This document shows positions 1 to 14,660 of a stretch of 64,000 bases of DNA, piece by piece. The notes under the pieces were generated by a model. It was given only the letters and a program-made list of their open reading frames with translations. It was not told the DNA's origin and ran no database searches. The DNA comes from Centropus unirufus. Taxonomy: Eukaryota > Chordata > Aves > Cuculiformes > Centropidae. Position numbers and translations under genes: made by a program. Position 1 is the first letter of the stretch; each line of letters opens with the position of its first letter. Location of the stretch: NCBI GenBank assembly GCA_013397695.1, contig VYZI01000021.1, forward strand, positions 3,716,590 through 3,780,589, read 5' to 3'.

Positions 1-334
1 TATGCGTTCATTTGTTTCAAGTGAAAGTGGGCTTGAGTCACTGAGCTGCTTAAGCAACTGCAAACTGCTGAGGTTCAGGAACATCCCAAGGCATATCCAT
101 CGTAGCTCTTGGTATATGTGGTAAGCCACGCTCTTGGTTGTTATCCACCTAAAATACTGTTGGCAAGACTTGGTGAATTCACCAAAATCTGTCCTGAAAT
201 GCCCTTGTGCTGGAGCAGAGTAATCTGGCACATTTAATCAAGGAAAGGTAGAAGACCCAAAATACAAATACCTCCTTTTCTATCCTCTGGATTCACTTTG
301 GAAGAGAACACTGGTACACTGGGTTAAATGTGAA

Positions 335-350
335 TTTTTTTTTTTTTTTT
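335..350. repeat. T16 homopolymer
   Basis: Sixteen consecutive T in AT-rich noncoding DNA. No adjoining sequence looks like a retroposed transcript, so I treat it as a simple repeat. Confidence 0.9.
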
Positions 351-1009
351 CTGTAGCATATACATAGCCTTCTGGCAAGTACTACCATGAAAAACACCAG
401 CTCGGCTCAATATTTTGAACGCTGAACAGTGAAATTTACTGTACTTTGTGGTACAAGTCATTCAAAAAATTCCCTTCTCAACCTGAGAGAGCAGATGCAC
501 AGTAGAAAACTGCTTCCACCTGTTGGAGTGGCTTGCATTTTAAGCAGGGTTGACAATGGAGCACCATTTGGAAATAGTTTGTAAAATGCTTAAATCCTCT
601 GGGGGTGGTTGTATCGTACACCTTGTAGTTGCTGAGTATTTCAGGACTTAAACTTTATTTCTAATTCAGTCAACTTGAGAATCAAGAAGAGGACTGGATA
701 ACAGTTTTACCTATCAAAACAATTTTCTAAACAGCGTTGAGTTCCAGGGAATTTTCCCTGCCACCTGAAAACAGTGGGAGGACGCAGAGAGCAGAATTAT
801 AAAACCAGTTCTTTAAATCATGTTGTACGTGGAGTTCAATTTCCTAGACTTTACAGTGAGCAATAATAAATGAATTATGATTAAACTGATAAGGAGGACT
901 CTAAGAGTCAGCCAGGAAAGTCTTTCATAAATAACCAATAAGGAATGCTTGGTCTCACAGTTGGCATGCATCACAAAAGCTTGGGTTTGCCTTTTCAAAC
1001 TCAGCTCTT

Positions 1010-1022
1010 AAAAAAAAAAAAA
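1010..1022. repeat. A13 homopolymer
   Basis: Thirteen consecutive A followed by A-rich sequence. No recognisable SINE or processed pseudogene lies upstream. Confidence 0.9.
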
Positions 1023-2536
1023 CAAACATCCATACAAAAACAAATCCAAACCTGTGGAAAAGCATCTATTGTTTACTAACAATAACTTAAATAAGTCCTG
1101 TTCTATCTTAAATCAAATGACATCTTTCTGACCCCGAAGAAGTGGCTTCAGTCATGTTGAAGCAACACTTGTGCTGTTGCAGTAACATAGCAAAATTTGG
1201 ACCTAGACATAGACATCCTGAGACAGCAAATAATTTGGATCTGAGTTTCTGTGTTTGGCCTATTCTTAATAGTATTTTGGTCTCACAGTTTTAACTGGGC
1301 AGATTTTTTTTTTTTGGCTTAATACATGAACATTTCTTCCCAATAGGTTAGGTCAGCTGTGAGGTTTAATCAGTGTTCAGATTTCTGATGTGCTGCTCAA
1401 GGGCATATATTCTGAGCAAATAAACAGCCAAGGAAATGACTATATATGACAGAGATGATGTAGGATTGCAGGGGATCATTTCCACTCAGGTGTTTATGGT
1501 GGTAGTGTCTTTTCATGGCAGATAAGAGATGACATTCAGTATTACAATGTGTAGTGCACTAATATGTACAAAATAAATATTTATTGTGGTTTCTGCTTTA
1601 GAGCACTGTTGTCTAAAGGACTGAAAATGTATTTGCTCCTCTTTTAAGCATGTGCCTATGTCTCACTAATGTTACAAGGATTTGGTGTCTTTTATAAAAG
1701 GAGCATTTTTTCAGCTCTTTCCTTCACTTTGGTTTAAAGGGAATTTTCAAATTGATCCTGCCTCTGGGTAGTCTTACTCATATTCTATTTACTTTTCCTA
1801 CTGTTATAGCTCCAAATTACGGCCTCTGATTTCCACTAGCAGTGTTACAAGAACAGTAGTGGGGATTAGAATCTTCCTTTTCCCATGGTGTCCCATCCAT
1901 ACTAGACAATATTTTGGAAAAGAAGCGGCATCTAGCTAAGGAATGAAACTTAGAGGCACCCATATCATTTATATAATTATGCCAGCATCAGGACAGAAAA
2001 ATATTCTGTTTCCAGAGAGACATGTTCCAAGCTTGGGTAGGGTCAAAGTCCATGCTTACAACTTACATGGTAGCAGGACCAGAACAAAAAAAATTTGAAA
2101 AAATATTGCCTTTTGATTTAGAGTAAACCATTTACGTCATGGGTAGGTTGGCTAGCAAGGAGGAGCGGGAGAAGGTCTGGGAAATGAGCAAGTTTGCTCT
2201 CCCACTAGAGTAATCCTGCCTTAGAAGCTGACTCACTTCGCAGCTATTTTAATGTCAAGTGGCATACCTAGGCATACTTGTATAGTAGCACTACAAAACA
2301 GAAGGCTAGGAGTGAACAGACTATTTCACAGAGGGAGAGCCACCTTCTGCTGTAGTGGACAGCTACATGATCCATGATGCCCTTCAGAAATTGCTCAGTT
2401 ATCTCTACACAACTTGCCTATGCTGCTAAGGGAGTGGCTAGAGAGTCTGAGAATCTCAAAGTCCAGCCACTTCATGCAAGAAACTTGCATGAGAAACATG
2501 CTGAAGAAACTTTTGCCACTGATCCACCAGTAGTCC

Positions 2537-2549
2537 AAAAAAAAAAAAA
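2537..2549. repeat. A13 homopolymer, A-rich end
   Basis: Thirteen consecutive A followed by short A/T-rich sequence. The open frame of 60 codons that runs into it (2374-2556) ends in poly-lysine only because of the A tract and is not evidence of a gene. Confidence 0.9.
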
Positions 2550-4682
2550 TAAATAAAATCCCCAATCCCTTTATCAGTAAAGCCCCCGGAGGGATGGAAT
2601 ATGAGCTTTCAATTCTGTCCAGCCAAAGGTGCAGCTCCTGCCAGCAGGGAACCTCTATGAGCTGTCACCTCACCTGATACAAATTGTCCTCTTTCTTCTG
2701 ATCTGACCCTGTTCTAAACATCACTGCTGTACAACGTTTGCTGTATTTTTAGATAGGACTGAACATATTTAAGAAAGATTTTGGAAGTACAGCTTGCCTT
2801 AGACAGTTTTTAGTAAACAGCCCAGATTTGCTACTCTTCCCCAGTGGGAATACCTATGAACTCTAGAGACAAAGGTATGGTGTGTCTTAGCGAGACCTCT
2901 TAAATTTCCAGTGTTGTTCGGTCTTTGATTTTTTAAATAATTCTTGCAAGCACCACTCTCAGTCTTTTAATGGTCATCTGATTGGCTTAATTTGTCTCTT
3001 TCAGGACTGTAGTGGTGCAACATTTTCCCATTCCAGGATCTCACCAATTTCTCATGCAAATTATCCTTGTTAATTATTTCTTAGGACAACCATGCTGTCA
3101 GTTAGACAAGTTTTCTTTGCTCAAAGAAACAAGTCAAATGCATTTAAGACATGTAAGAGTTTTTCAATAATAAATTCAGGTACATTTGCCCAACTAGAAA
3201 AGAGGGACCAGTGGGCAACGCTGACAAAATCTAGGACAGAGAGGTAGATCATTAGTCTAAAAGGCCAGTTCCTGTGGAAAGGGATTGCTTAAACTTCCTA
3301 TGCGGTAAGACTTTCTAATCTCAATGACACGTGTAGAAATAGATTAATTTGTATATGGTAGAGCTGTCTTCACAAAGAAGCATGAATGGGATTGAGAAAT
3401 ACCTCTCGAGCAATTACAGCTCATTGGAAAAAAAAATAGCTTGTGCAACCAGAGACAGCTGTTGAATTCAGAGGGAGAATCTTGTGGTTTAAGGTGGCTG
3501 TGTTCCACTTCAAAATTTGCTTCTTCAAAAGTTAATCCTTCAGTGACACTTTCTTGTGGGTTCCTCTTGTGTGTTGAAGACTCAGCCTGGTGAACCACAC
3601 TGATGGCAGCAAGTATAGTTTTGCTTTTGGGTGATATCACATATGAGTGTCAGTCAGCTCTGGAATGTGGAAGTTCAGATGAAATGACACTTTAGGCTTC
3701 TTCTAGGATGTAACTAATAGATAACTGAAATTTCCTATGAATTATCAGCAATATAGATTGTTGTCTTGCTTGAAAGCCAGAAGAATTGGCTTCAAAATTT
3801 ACTATTCTCACACAGCCCCAGTTCTGGTGATCTTCCCAGACTTTGACCTTTCTGTTTTTCCCAAAAATATCTCTTTGTATTCTCTCTGGCCCTAGCCAAA
3901 ATCATTACTTTCCTCTTTGTCATACTGAGACTCAATAGCATTGTAATTATTTCTGACATATGGTATCATCTATCCACCTCATCTTCCAATATGTGCAAAT
4001 AAAAGAGGAATGCCACTAGACTATAGTTTCCATCAGTTAATTCTGCTTTGTGACTCTCCATTCATGGGGGAGCCTGGACCTAAACTTTGTGGGTATGGCA
4101 ATGTGCTGTGCTTGGAGATCTGGAGTTTAGCTCTCATATTTCAACTCCCTCCGAACTGGAAATTACAGCTCCAGTTCACTTCTCTAGTTTTGTGGCAGAA
4201 GGCCAATGATTCTATCTGAGAGCTTTTCCTTTACCTTCATTAACCCCCAAACGTTGCTGCATCCAAAACATCCAGAAAGAGCATATTTATCATTCATTTT
4301 CTGTTCATGTTGATGTGGGAAAACACGTGCGATCAATATTGAATCTCTTTCAAAACAACTTAAAATGGGAATACATATTGGTCTAATCTAAAACTAATCA
4401 TGATGATAAATGATGCAAAATATGCCAAAAAGCAGAATTCCTGTTTTTAGAAGTTCTTTAGTTATGCATATGTGTATGTACCTGCATTAATATCTATTGC
4501 CTACTGAGAAATTAAATCTCAAATCGAAATTCTATTAAAAAGGAAAAAAATGTTCTTTATATTACAATTTGTGCTGATATCTGAACCTCACATGTCTAGT
4601 TTTATGCTTCTGCTATCTATTTAAATGTACCCTGGTCATATATTTTATTTACCTACAGAAACACTAGTCACAAGCGCATGTT

Positions 4683-4697
4683 AAAAAAAAAAAAAAA
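4683..4697. repeat. A15 homopolymer
   Basis: Fifteen consecutive A. Read on the opposite strand it produces the poly-phenylalanine end of a spurious minus-strand frame (4668-4874). Confidence 0.9.
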
Positions 4698-7600
4698 GGT
4701 AAATTCAGCCATGTTAACCTCTGTTCCAGTTATTTCCTTAAGCAAAATAGAACTGTAAAGCAATATAAGCTGTGTAACAGCATTTTCCTTCTGCGCATTT
4801 ATGGTTAACTCAGTATAAACCAATCCTGCTGGCAAAAGGAGTCTTGCCCACCCCTCCATACCCTGCCTCTCCACAGCTTACTGAACTCCTGCCAGCCCTG
4901 GCTTGTGCCTGGGCAAGCACTTCTGCAGCCATAAAGGAGCAGATCCAGCTGAAAACCAACCTGTCAGAGAAATCCATCTCTTGGGAGTTTTCTGCCAGAG
5001 CAGAAGTGAATGACTAAGGATTACAGAAGGAAAGGGCTGCATTGCGATTTGAAACCAGTCTGACCAATACTTAGGAGTTAATGGTTCTGGTATCTCCAAG
5101 AACTCACTAGGGAGTAGCAGTAGTTTCTAATGTACCTGCATGGCCAAAATATTTCAAGGCACTTCAGGAAATGGAACGGTTTGGGCCATAAATTGTTTTC
5201 ATTAAAAATTAGCGTTTTGGGAAAGAATTAAATTTTCAAAGTCACTGATTTTTTTTTTATTTTTACAAAGAAAAGGACCTCTTTACTTCTGTACTTTCAA
5301 CTGTATCCACACATAATCTCTAGTAAAAGTGAATTTGCTCATAACTATTTCTGAGGCTTGAAATAATGCATTTTGCCCACAGTTAAGAAGTCATGAGAGG
5401 TGCTAAAATATTAGGTTGTTCAGTTCTGTACATTTGGAAAGAGTAACTTCAACATTTGACTTAAGTATGGCTTCTCACAGTGCATAAAGTTAAACATGGC
5501 TTTGCCTCATTAGGTCAGCAGTACCAGCCATCAAAACAATGCAGATGGCTTCTGTGACATTAAAGAAATTACAAATACACGCACACATGCTTGTAGCACC
5601 AGTCCCCAAATGAAGACATAAGATTGCAGAATTGTTCAGGGGGGTAGAACCAGTAATATGGATTACAGCAACAACATGGTGAGTTAATTTAGGGCTATAA
5701 ATATCCTGGTTTTCTGTTATGGTTTTAATCTGTATTAAATTGAATGATTCTTGTTTATTTTTGTTCACATATGCATATGTTCCAGTATATAGTTTGTTTC
5801 TGCATACATAGGCTTGTAAGTATAACATATTTGCAAAAGTCTTCTAAGATAAATAGTGTTAGTACAAATCCTTATGTGAGAAAACACACAGACACAAACA
5901 CACTCAGCTTTTAGTATTTTCCTGTGCATTTTTACAAACAATGGCAAAACCTTCATTGTTTTTTTCTTAAATGTATGCAATAGTTTTTACATTTCTGAGA
6001 AGAATTTAAAACACCTTTTTGCTTTCTATACTTATTTTAATGGTTTTGAATATTACTTTTCATCTACACTCAGTATTTGAACATATACTTATCAGCCGCC
6101 TGTTTTCTTTGTTGCTTGTAATTACTGAATAAGTCAGAGTCATAGCAAAGAAAAGTCTGTGTGCTATTACATCTGGAGTAACGTACTATAGCAACATTGC
6201 ACTTTGCAGTGCTTCTACTCTCATAGATTTGATCTTAATGATGGGCTACACTTTCATCTTTAAAAAAAACATTTTCCGCAACTCACTGCTTTTTATACCT
6301 CAGCTAGAAATTGCTGTTTATTGTTCAGTTTCTCCTGCATACAATGTTTGTATCTATAATTGAAACTTAAAAGCTAAGAGCTTGAATAATTCAATCAGAA
6401 AGCATATTGTTTTTACTGTTCCCAGTATGAATTTAAACGATCACATTATTGTGATGTTATAATATCAGAATGTATTTATTTTTACTTGCATAGTCATAGT
6501 AGGCAGCATGTCTTTCCAGAAAAATAGCAAAGGAGGAGTGGAAAAAAATACAACTCGAGCTGTATCCATGCTGGGGTCCTCTGGTCTAACTTAAGCAAAT
6601 GAGATATCTTGTCCCCTCCAGCAGGCGCCTGGTCTGTTGCTAAGACTCTTTCTATCACTACTGCTGCATGCACTGAAACTGCCCCTAAGGCTGAGTGTGA
6701 TCGCGTCGGGTAGGAAACTCATAGCCTTCTCATTTGAAGGCACCTCAGTTACTGAGTGTGTCACTGATACTACGCTCTTGGCTGTTAGATGTCAGCTCAG
6801 TACGGTAGGGAGAGAAAGCATCCCTGCTTTCTCTACTACAAAATGCCTTGTGGAATTGCGAAGAGAGAATAGCTCCACGCAAGCTCCATTGGTGCCCCTG
6901 GACACCTTTTCACTTCAGAATTAGCTGGCTTACTGTAGAACAAATCGAGGTTCATAGATGTTGTGTTTAGTGCAAATATTTTTGTGGATGTGAAAGACAA
7001 CTAAAAAAACCCCCGATTTTTTAATTAAATACTGAATAACATATTCTCTGCATTATTTGTGTCAATATAAACATAAAATAAGAGCATTGAAAACGGAATG
7101 GTTAAAACTGATTTATTGAATGCAAGCATCATGCATTTCATCTCAACTGAACTACACAGAATTTTTTTAAATTGATAAAACTTTTGATGAAGCATCACAT
7201 GTGACTTTTGGCTTGTTAGGGTTGATGCATTTAGTAAGTCTTACCAATAACATTGAAAGAATCCATGTTTTTCTTTATTGTTATATTTGGATAAATCATT
7301 ACGTACAATAATCTGCTCTTAGCTAGTGCTGTACTATGGAAGTAGATCCAGGAAGAAAAACTGTCCTTACTCCCAGAACTGTGAATCTGAAATTTTCTGA
7401 TTTATATAGATTTTCATTATGTCCTTAGCATAATTTCAGCACAAATGAAGGGCTTAGGCAGACTCCCATGGTGTGTCCTCCGGGTGCTGAACAGCTTAAC
7501 ATCCTTTTCTCTGCTTACCAAGCTTAACGCCTGTAAATCAACCACTCCATTATGCAATAATTCCCCTTATTCTTAATTCAAAATAACAAAGTTAGCAGCA

Positions 7601-10336
7601 GAATTTGGATAATGAGAAACAATATAGTTTTGGCCTGTATGTGATCCTCATTTATTATCTTTGCTTCTTTCCCTTTTTTTCAGGAAATAAAAAACCCTTT
7701 TATTTGCAAATCCATCCATATCACTTTATAAGACACATTATTAGGAAATAGCATGATTTATTGAACTGAGGAATTTCAGTAAGGCTTAAATGATACAGTC
7801 TAAGAAACTCATTTTTTCATGATCAGATCTGAGCATAGGGGTAACACCAGGAGCACCCTGCCAAGAAAATGTGCAGTAATAAACTCACAGAAAGCTTTCA
7901 CTACCGCCTATCACTGGTGATGGTTCCCCATTCTCTTACCTCAAATATTGCCCAAATGGGGATGTATGCATATCTCCCAGCTGGCTGTCTTGTGAGGTAA
8001 AATGAAGAAAGCCTTAAACTTCACAATTGCCAATAATGAGCAATCATTACTCAAATTACACCAAGCACTGATTAGGTTTAAAGTAATGAAGAAAACAACA
8101 TGATCAATCATCATCAACCCAAAAGAAGTCAATCTGTGCTAGAGATACCGCAAGATCTTAGTGGAGGGCTCCATCTACAGGGTTTGGGAGATGAGAGAGA
8201 AAATCCTTTGCATCACAACATCTGAGAAAGATTTCCCAGGCTCTCCACTCCGCTCAGAATTTTCTCCAAGAGTTACACATGTAAGGATTTTTTTTTTAAC
8301 CTTTCTTTAACTGCATAGATATAAAAAGGGCCTTATAAAAAGAATAAGGTAGGAAGGCTTTTTGAGGGGACATTTTACTGCTTTTGGGCTGGAGTGTCTG
8401 TTAAAAAAAAATAAAAGAGTTAAATACCTAACATCTATCAAATAGTAAAATTATACTGAAAGGTCCAACTGTGTGAACAGCATCAATGGGAGCTGAGGTT
8501 TATTATATTATTTGTATTAATAGCTTCTAGCCACAGAAATAACACTGGAAAAGCACAAATTACATAGGAAATTCCCATTTGTCAATTTTCATCAGCTGTT
8601 AAATTGAAAATTACAAATTAACACAAACCATATTTTCAAAAGGAAAAGGAAATTCACCCAATATCACATTTTTTAGGCACAGAATAAGATTCTGATACCA
8701 GTTAAAGACTGGATCTGGAAAAAAAAGAACCCATTTTACTTTAAAAATAGGAAAATAAAAAAAGATTAGGGTAGTTATGTTACTATTCTATTCAAATGCA
8801 TTGTATATGTAAACTTAAAGAATGCATATGAATAATGTTAATATATGCATTTTTCAAAACACATCTAAAGACGGTATTATTCTTCAGGAATAATTTCAGT
8901 TGAAATATGTCCCTTGCCCGTGTGCTGAAGGCATTATGTAGCAAGTACTTTTAAAGAAAATTAACCAAAGAAAATACAGAATTAACATTCCAATTCAACG
9001 TCTGCTGAATATAACTGAACTTTTTCTATTGACATAATTCACTTTTGGATTGGGCATAATCATTAGAAATAATGAGATACAAATGAAAGCCTAGTAAAAA
9101 AGGCATGACTGAAGGGAAATAAAAAATAATACACAGCCATTCTAGTATCATTTTACATTATAAAGCTCCTTGTAGAGCAGTCCTAAAAATTTAAGAGAAC
9201 ACTTCTAACTTTTCATCCTTTTGCTTGAGCCATTCATTACCATGTGGCAGAGGATGATCTCTCTCCTACAGAGTTCTGTAAGTGGCCTTAGATAATCAAT
9301 AGGAAGAATGTGATCATTACTAAGACTTCACGATTGCTTGGAGTAATGTCTATTAAAATATTATTTCTACATCCTAGATCAACAGTAAATTTAATGTAGC
9401 CTTTGTAATAGGCTTAATGTTTGCTGATAATTGGGAAACTATGAACTGGTGGGGGAATTTTCATAATGAAATTTGGGGTTTTTTAAAGAGCTCTTTAAGG
9501 ATAAGCATGTGGCCATGTACCTGGCTGAATTACAGATGAATTTGGGTGCCTGCTTAAATAAAACACTGTGAGGAGTTTTTCCAAGTATAAAAACTAGATT
9601 GGGTGTTCAGGTATTTGTAGAAATCATTTGGAAATCTTTGAGTATTATGAAATGCTTTTGCCTTTACTCCTAATAGCCCCTATTCCAGAAATACAGTCTT
9701 GATATAAGTAGTTGCTCTGCACACTTGCAAAACCATCATGGGTAATGGGACCCTATAAACGTTGAATGGCAATGAAGACATATTCAATTTAAAAATGATA
9801 AGTTGTTTCTTAAAATTTTTATTTACTTAAATGAATCTTAAATAATATTATTTTGCCCCTTCTACCTTGCATTGGAGAACAAATGTCATTTGTCCCAATG
9901 TGCTTGAAGGTTCATCTATGTTCTGAAATTTTATCTTCATGTACAGTTCTTCATTTCTAAGTATGTTAAAACAATATTTTCTTGTAATACCATTGCTAAT
10001 GTAATGAGAGCATTGAATATATTCATTGAAAACAAAGGAAAAAAAAAGAAAGAAACCAAATCTTGCTGGAAAAAGGTGACAGTTACAAGTATGTTTTGCG
10101 AAGTTTTTACTCTATATCTCTTTAAAGCATATTTGGTTTGTCCATCCTTGACAACAGTAATAAACTATTTCCATGGAAACTCAGGGGAGAAAACAGTGGA
10201 AATGTCATCAACAGAGCAGAGTAGGTAGCAATGCCAGGTACAGGAGGAATGACTTGTCAGTGCAAGGTAGAACAAGTCAGTTGTTACGGTATTAAAACAA
10301 AAATAAATCTCTTTGGCTCTATTTGTTGGTTTTCAG

Positions 10337-10418
10337 ACCTTTTAGATAAAGCTGTAGGGAGCAGAGGCAAAAATTATGCCTCTAAATCAACCGGAAAGTA
10401 GAGTCAGTCCTTGTGGAG
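10337..10418 (+). other. Pseudo-exon: strong splice sites, closed frame
   Basis: An 82-base segment bounded on the left by a T-rich tract ending in TTTTCAG (AG at 10335-10336) and on the right by GAG followed by GTAAGC (GT at 10419-10420). Both boundaries fit metazoan splice consensus. A possible branch-like A lies in the AT-rich sequence about 30-50 bases upstream. All three plus-strand frames contain a stop; the most open runs about 22 codons to a TAG just before the donor. It could therefore only be a noncoding or UTR exon, or a chance pseudo-exon, which is common in long vertebrate introns. I cannot tell these apart from sequence alone. Confidence 0.2.
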
Positions 10419-12607
10419 GTAAGCTTCCCACTGATTTTGGGGAGAAGGGCACGTGGGGAATTGCAGGATGCAAACTGGGCTGGTCCAGGGGCAACTAGGA
10501 GCACTGCTCCTTAAGAGAGATGGGAACAGCATCTTTATGGGCACTTTCACTGAGTGAAAAACTTTGGTAGAAGTGTTTCAGGAGTGCTTTATTCTTCTAA
10601 CACATCATTTGAGAAGTACTTGGTCTGAGAGCCAGCTTTGTCTCCCTTCAGGGATTAGGAAAAGGAAACTCCCTCAACCTTTCTGATCAGAGGAAATCTA
10701 GACAAGAAGCATAGAAGAAAACTGAATCTAGAGTAGTTGCTGTTATTGAGCTCCAGTCACTACATTGTCAGGAATATATTGAGCAAGGGAATATAGAGCT
10801 AACGTTATGGGAAGTGGACTGGGAATTGCAAAATAGCTAGATGGGAATTCCTGAGAAAACACTTATCACTGGAAACAGCCCAGGCTGTACCTGTTAGTGA
10901 AGCCAGTATCAGGTTCCAGAAAACTATTATCATGAAGAGTTCTTGGGTTTCAGACAAGAAACCTGGGTCAAAGCCAGGGTGGGGTGGGTGAGAGCAGCAG
11001 AAGAAAGGGATTGCGATGCACTTTCATTAATTATTATTTAGAAAAACTACAGCAGTACAGAAGCACTGATGTATTTCCAGTCTGATGACTAAAGTAATTT
11101 AGAGTGGACAGAGGAGAGAGATCCTATCTCAGGTTTACATCAGAAATGCTTCATGCTGATTCCTTCACCATACAGAGGAAGAATTATTTTTGCAGCCGTG
11201 TGTTTGTTTTCACACCATGTGCTTAAGAAGATAGGTCATGAGATAGTGATAGAGGTCAGAAGAGATCACCTCTAAGAAAACTGTAACCACCAAAACACCC
11301 TTGATATGGAAGACTAATAATGTTGTGGATATCTCAAAATAATTACATTAGAAATAGGAAAACATGAGCACATGTGGGTTGAGCCAATGATGGAATTCTG
11401 CTGTTGCTCAGCTTGGTGGTCCTGTGGGTAGGCAACATACATAAGCAATTGCCCAAGGCAACAACATTCTTTATTAGATTGATTAAGCACCAGGTTTACT
11501 TATTGTTGTTAGTAATGGATGCCAGATTTCTGCTTTGCCTATGGTAATAGGAACCAGCAGAGAGGAAGGAGTGTTACTGTGAGCATTGGTCCTACTAGTT
11601 ATGTGGAATTTTCACACCTACCTTGTTTTAATGTGGAAACATAACCATAAGTGATCCTTACTGAATGCTTGCCATGTAATTCTTTGTTCTTTCAACCTAA
11701 AACTGAGATCTGTGTGATCTGATTTCTGTCTGATAAGAAATGTGAGCCCCTTTGTTGCACCTTCCCTGTAAATCCAAGGTTTCCTTTGCACTTAAGTCTG
11801 GGATTTCATTAGGGTGGATTGTTCTACAGTGGAACTAGCAGAGGAAAAGTGCAGTGGTTTCCAAAGGAAATAGTGTTGAATACAACATTGCAAACACAGA
11901 GCTACTTTTCGTGTTCATGTTAGCTGAAGATAAAATCCATGTGACTTCATCCAACTTCATCACTGCAGCCTACAAGCTGTGGAAATGCTCAAAAATACCC
12001 TAACAAGGTGTAGATCTGAGGTAGCTGGAGAAAGAGGGAATCTGTCCATTGACTTTCCATTGTTGCATGTGCTCTGGAGTAGATCCGTGCTAGATAAACT
12101 GCTTAAAAGGTTTCTATGAAAGTCAGAGTGAAACTCCAGTGTCATTTCAGTGCCCTTGAAAATGATACCTATATACTCTGTACACATGAGTAGTTTCTTT
12201 TGCTTCGACAATCAGCAGTTCCTCACAATCTTTTGCTATTAGATTAATTTAAAAAATATTTCTAGTGATATAAAAGTGATGCATTATTAGTTAGCTAATA
12301 AATGTCCTTTTTCACTATTGGTTGTTAACATAAACATTATCACACTGTTTTGATTTTCTTTATTGCATGCTATCTAATACAGAAGATGCAACATATTTCA
12401 TCAATAAAATCAGTGCTTTAAATATACTACAGTCAATCAAGAACTGATGTTTCTGGTTTTAGTTATCTGTTTTAAATCGTTTTTTTATAAATGAGATTAG
12501 ATTATTTTTTGTGTTATTACGTTAGGTATCTCTTGTGGATAATTTTTACTATAGAGCGAATAATAATAAATAAGAATAATTTGCATTATGAACGTTCTCA
12601 ATTTAAT

Positions 12608-12892
12608 NNNNNNNNNNNNNNNNNNNNNNNNNNNNNNNNNNNNNNNNNNNNNNNNNNNNNNNNNNNNNNNNNNNNNNNNNNNNNNNNNNNNNNNNNNNNN
12701 NNNNNNNNNNNNNNNNNNNNNNNNNNNNNNNNNNNNNNNNNNNNNNNNNNNNNNNNNNNNNNNNNNNNNNNNNNNNNNNNNNNNNNNNNNNNNNNNNNNN
12801 NNNNNNNNNNNNNNNNNNNNNNNNNNNNNNNNNNNNNNNNNNNNNNNNNNNNNNNNNNNNNNNNNNNNNNNNNNNNNNNNNNNNNNNNNNNN
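12608..12892. other. Assembly gap, 285 N
   Basis: A run of 285 unknown bases. The left flank is very AT-rich with short AAT-like units and the right flank is A-rich. The non-round length suggests an estimated scaffold gap. Frames crossing it have no meaning. Confidence 0.99.
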
Positions 12893-14610
12893 ATCCAGAC
12901 ACCAAACCGAAAGTAGAGAAACTATTAGTTATTTAGAGACTAAAATGGTAAAAAAAGAAAGTAATGAAAGAAACTTAATAGAAAAAAATATTTCCTATAG
13001 ACAGGTTATTAATTTTGAAAAATTATGATAGACAGAGTTCCTAGGATTCAAGACACTACCGACTTTTCTAAAAATGTGATATATGTCGAATTGTAAGGTG
13101 TTTCTTGTATTTGTGTTTTAGACTTTTCAAAATTGTGGAGTTTTCAAAAATTAGAAGAAACGAAAAGGTGCCTTTACTGTTCTACTCTTGTAAATTGATG
13201 ATGTGCAGGACAGTGATGGAGAATGGACTTTGCAGCCAAGACAGGCAATAACTCTTTGGAAAATGAGCTCACTGTCTCCCCAAATCAAAAATTCCTCTTG
13301 GCATGGCCTTCTCCAAAATGCAACCAGTTTTTCCCCTGGACTGCACTGAACTGGTCTTTGGTTGTATTTAGGAACTGCCTGACGGTCTCTATGTAAGGCA
13401 GAGTAAGACCTAATCTTTGGCTTCATGAAAGCAAACAGGACAAGGCATAGATGAAGGGAGGTCTGTGCCAAGTCATTTTGCAGAATTCGCATGATGCTGA
13501 CAAATTTTGAATAGGGCTGCCTATGAGGAACAACAATGCTTGCTGAATTAAAACAGAACAGGCAAATAATTTGGCTATATCAGAAACAAAATTAAACCTA
13601 GCATCATACAGGGGAAGATTCACATTTTATGAGGGTTGGGGACTGTTTATCATCTTTTGATAATGGGCAATTAGAACCCATTGTCCTACATATGAAACGT
13701 TAAAGAAATTCATTGCCCACAGAAGTCAATGATATCTTTGAAATTTATTTCAGTTATGCCGGGATTTTATGCATTATGTTTCACTTCAACTAAGATTGTT
13801 TTCATTTTAGGTAACATTTTAAAATGTTCTGTGTTTTTCATTCTGATGGAGATACTGTTGGGCAATAGTAGGATGCTCCTTTATTTTGAATGCTTTAAAA
13901 ATAGATGTCTTCAAAATGCAGAAAAGATATATAAATTTCAACTAAAACCAGTTTTCCAATAGATACATTTTATCATGATATAGGAAGACTCCTGTTCCAA
14001 AATTCCACAGGAAAAATATGTGTATAAGGTGATCATTTAAACAAATACACGTGAATGAGATAATTAATTCAATTTTATTCTTTCTGAAGAGAATACTGTA
14101 GAGTCCTCTTTGCCACAAGGATTTGTCTTACTTTCCATAGAAGCAAATTTCTTTAATTATCATTATGATCAGTTGAACTTTATTGTCAGTGATATCATGC
14201 CAGATCCAAATAACCACTACAACGGTGAAGTACATAGGCTCTTGAAAACCTTCAAGATGCAAAAAGTTTTTCACAAAATCGCCAAATAGAAAAGCACATA
14301 CGTGTGTCAGACTACATTAGCTTATTTTTGACAAGAGCTGCCAATTTTGTCTGTGTTAGCACATAAAAAGCACTGATGGTTACATGGACGTCAACACAGA
14401 GTTATCTGTGTATAGGCTGCAAGTATTTTTGGCATAAAATATTGAAAGGAATGAAGAATAGCAGGGACCCTGAGCTAAAGAGGGAAAATAGGACATTTTC
14501 TGTTTTACCACAGATTAACTAGAATACAAATTCCAGAATTGTGGGTGGGATTTTTTTTCATTTGAGAAAATAATTTTGAACAGATATGCTGCATTTATGT
14601 TTTATTTGAG

Positions 14611-14660
14611 CATGTGTGTGTATGTGTGTTCTCAGTATGTGCATAACTATGTGTGTGCAT
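14611..14660. repeat. TG-rich low-complexity tract
   Basis: Imperfect TG/TATG repeats in two blocks (14612-14629 and 14651-14657) separated by non-repeat sequence. This is an old, interrupted microsatellite. Confidence 0.7.

Larger units (their letters stand above)
1..10336. other. Noncoding AT-rich block without genes
   Basis: No coding region is supportable. The longest open frame is 112 codons on the minus strand (5490-5828); it resembles no family I know, overlaps other short frames and has no convincing splice sites. The stretch holds homopolymers listed separately and a small perfect hairpin (9-base arms at 8821-8829 and 8843-8851, 13-base loop), which is within what AT-rich DNA produces by chance. 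The 6.6-6.9 kb part is a little richer in CpG than its surroundings. I recognise no LINE, LTR or SINE here. Confidence 0.7.

Noticed and set aside
12491..13028. Frames of 100-146 codons around the first gap
   Set aside because: They consist mainly of unknown bases and exist only because N contains no stop codon.
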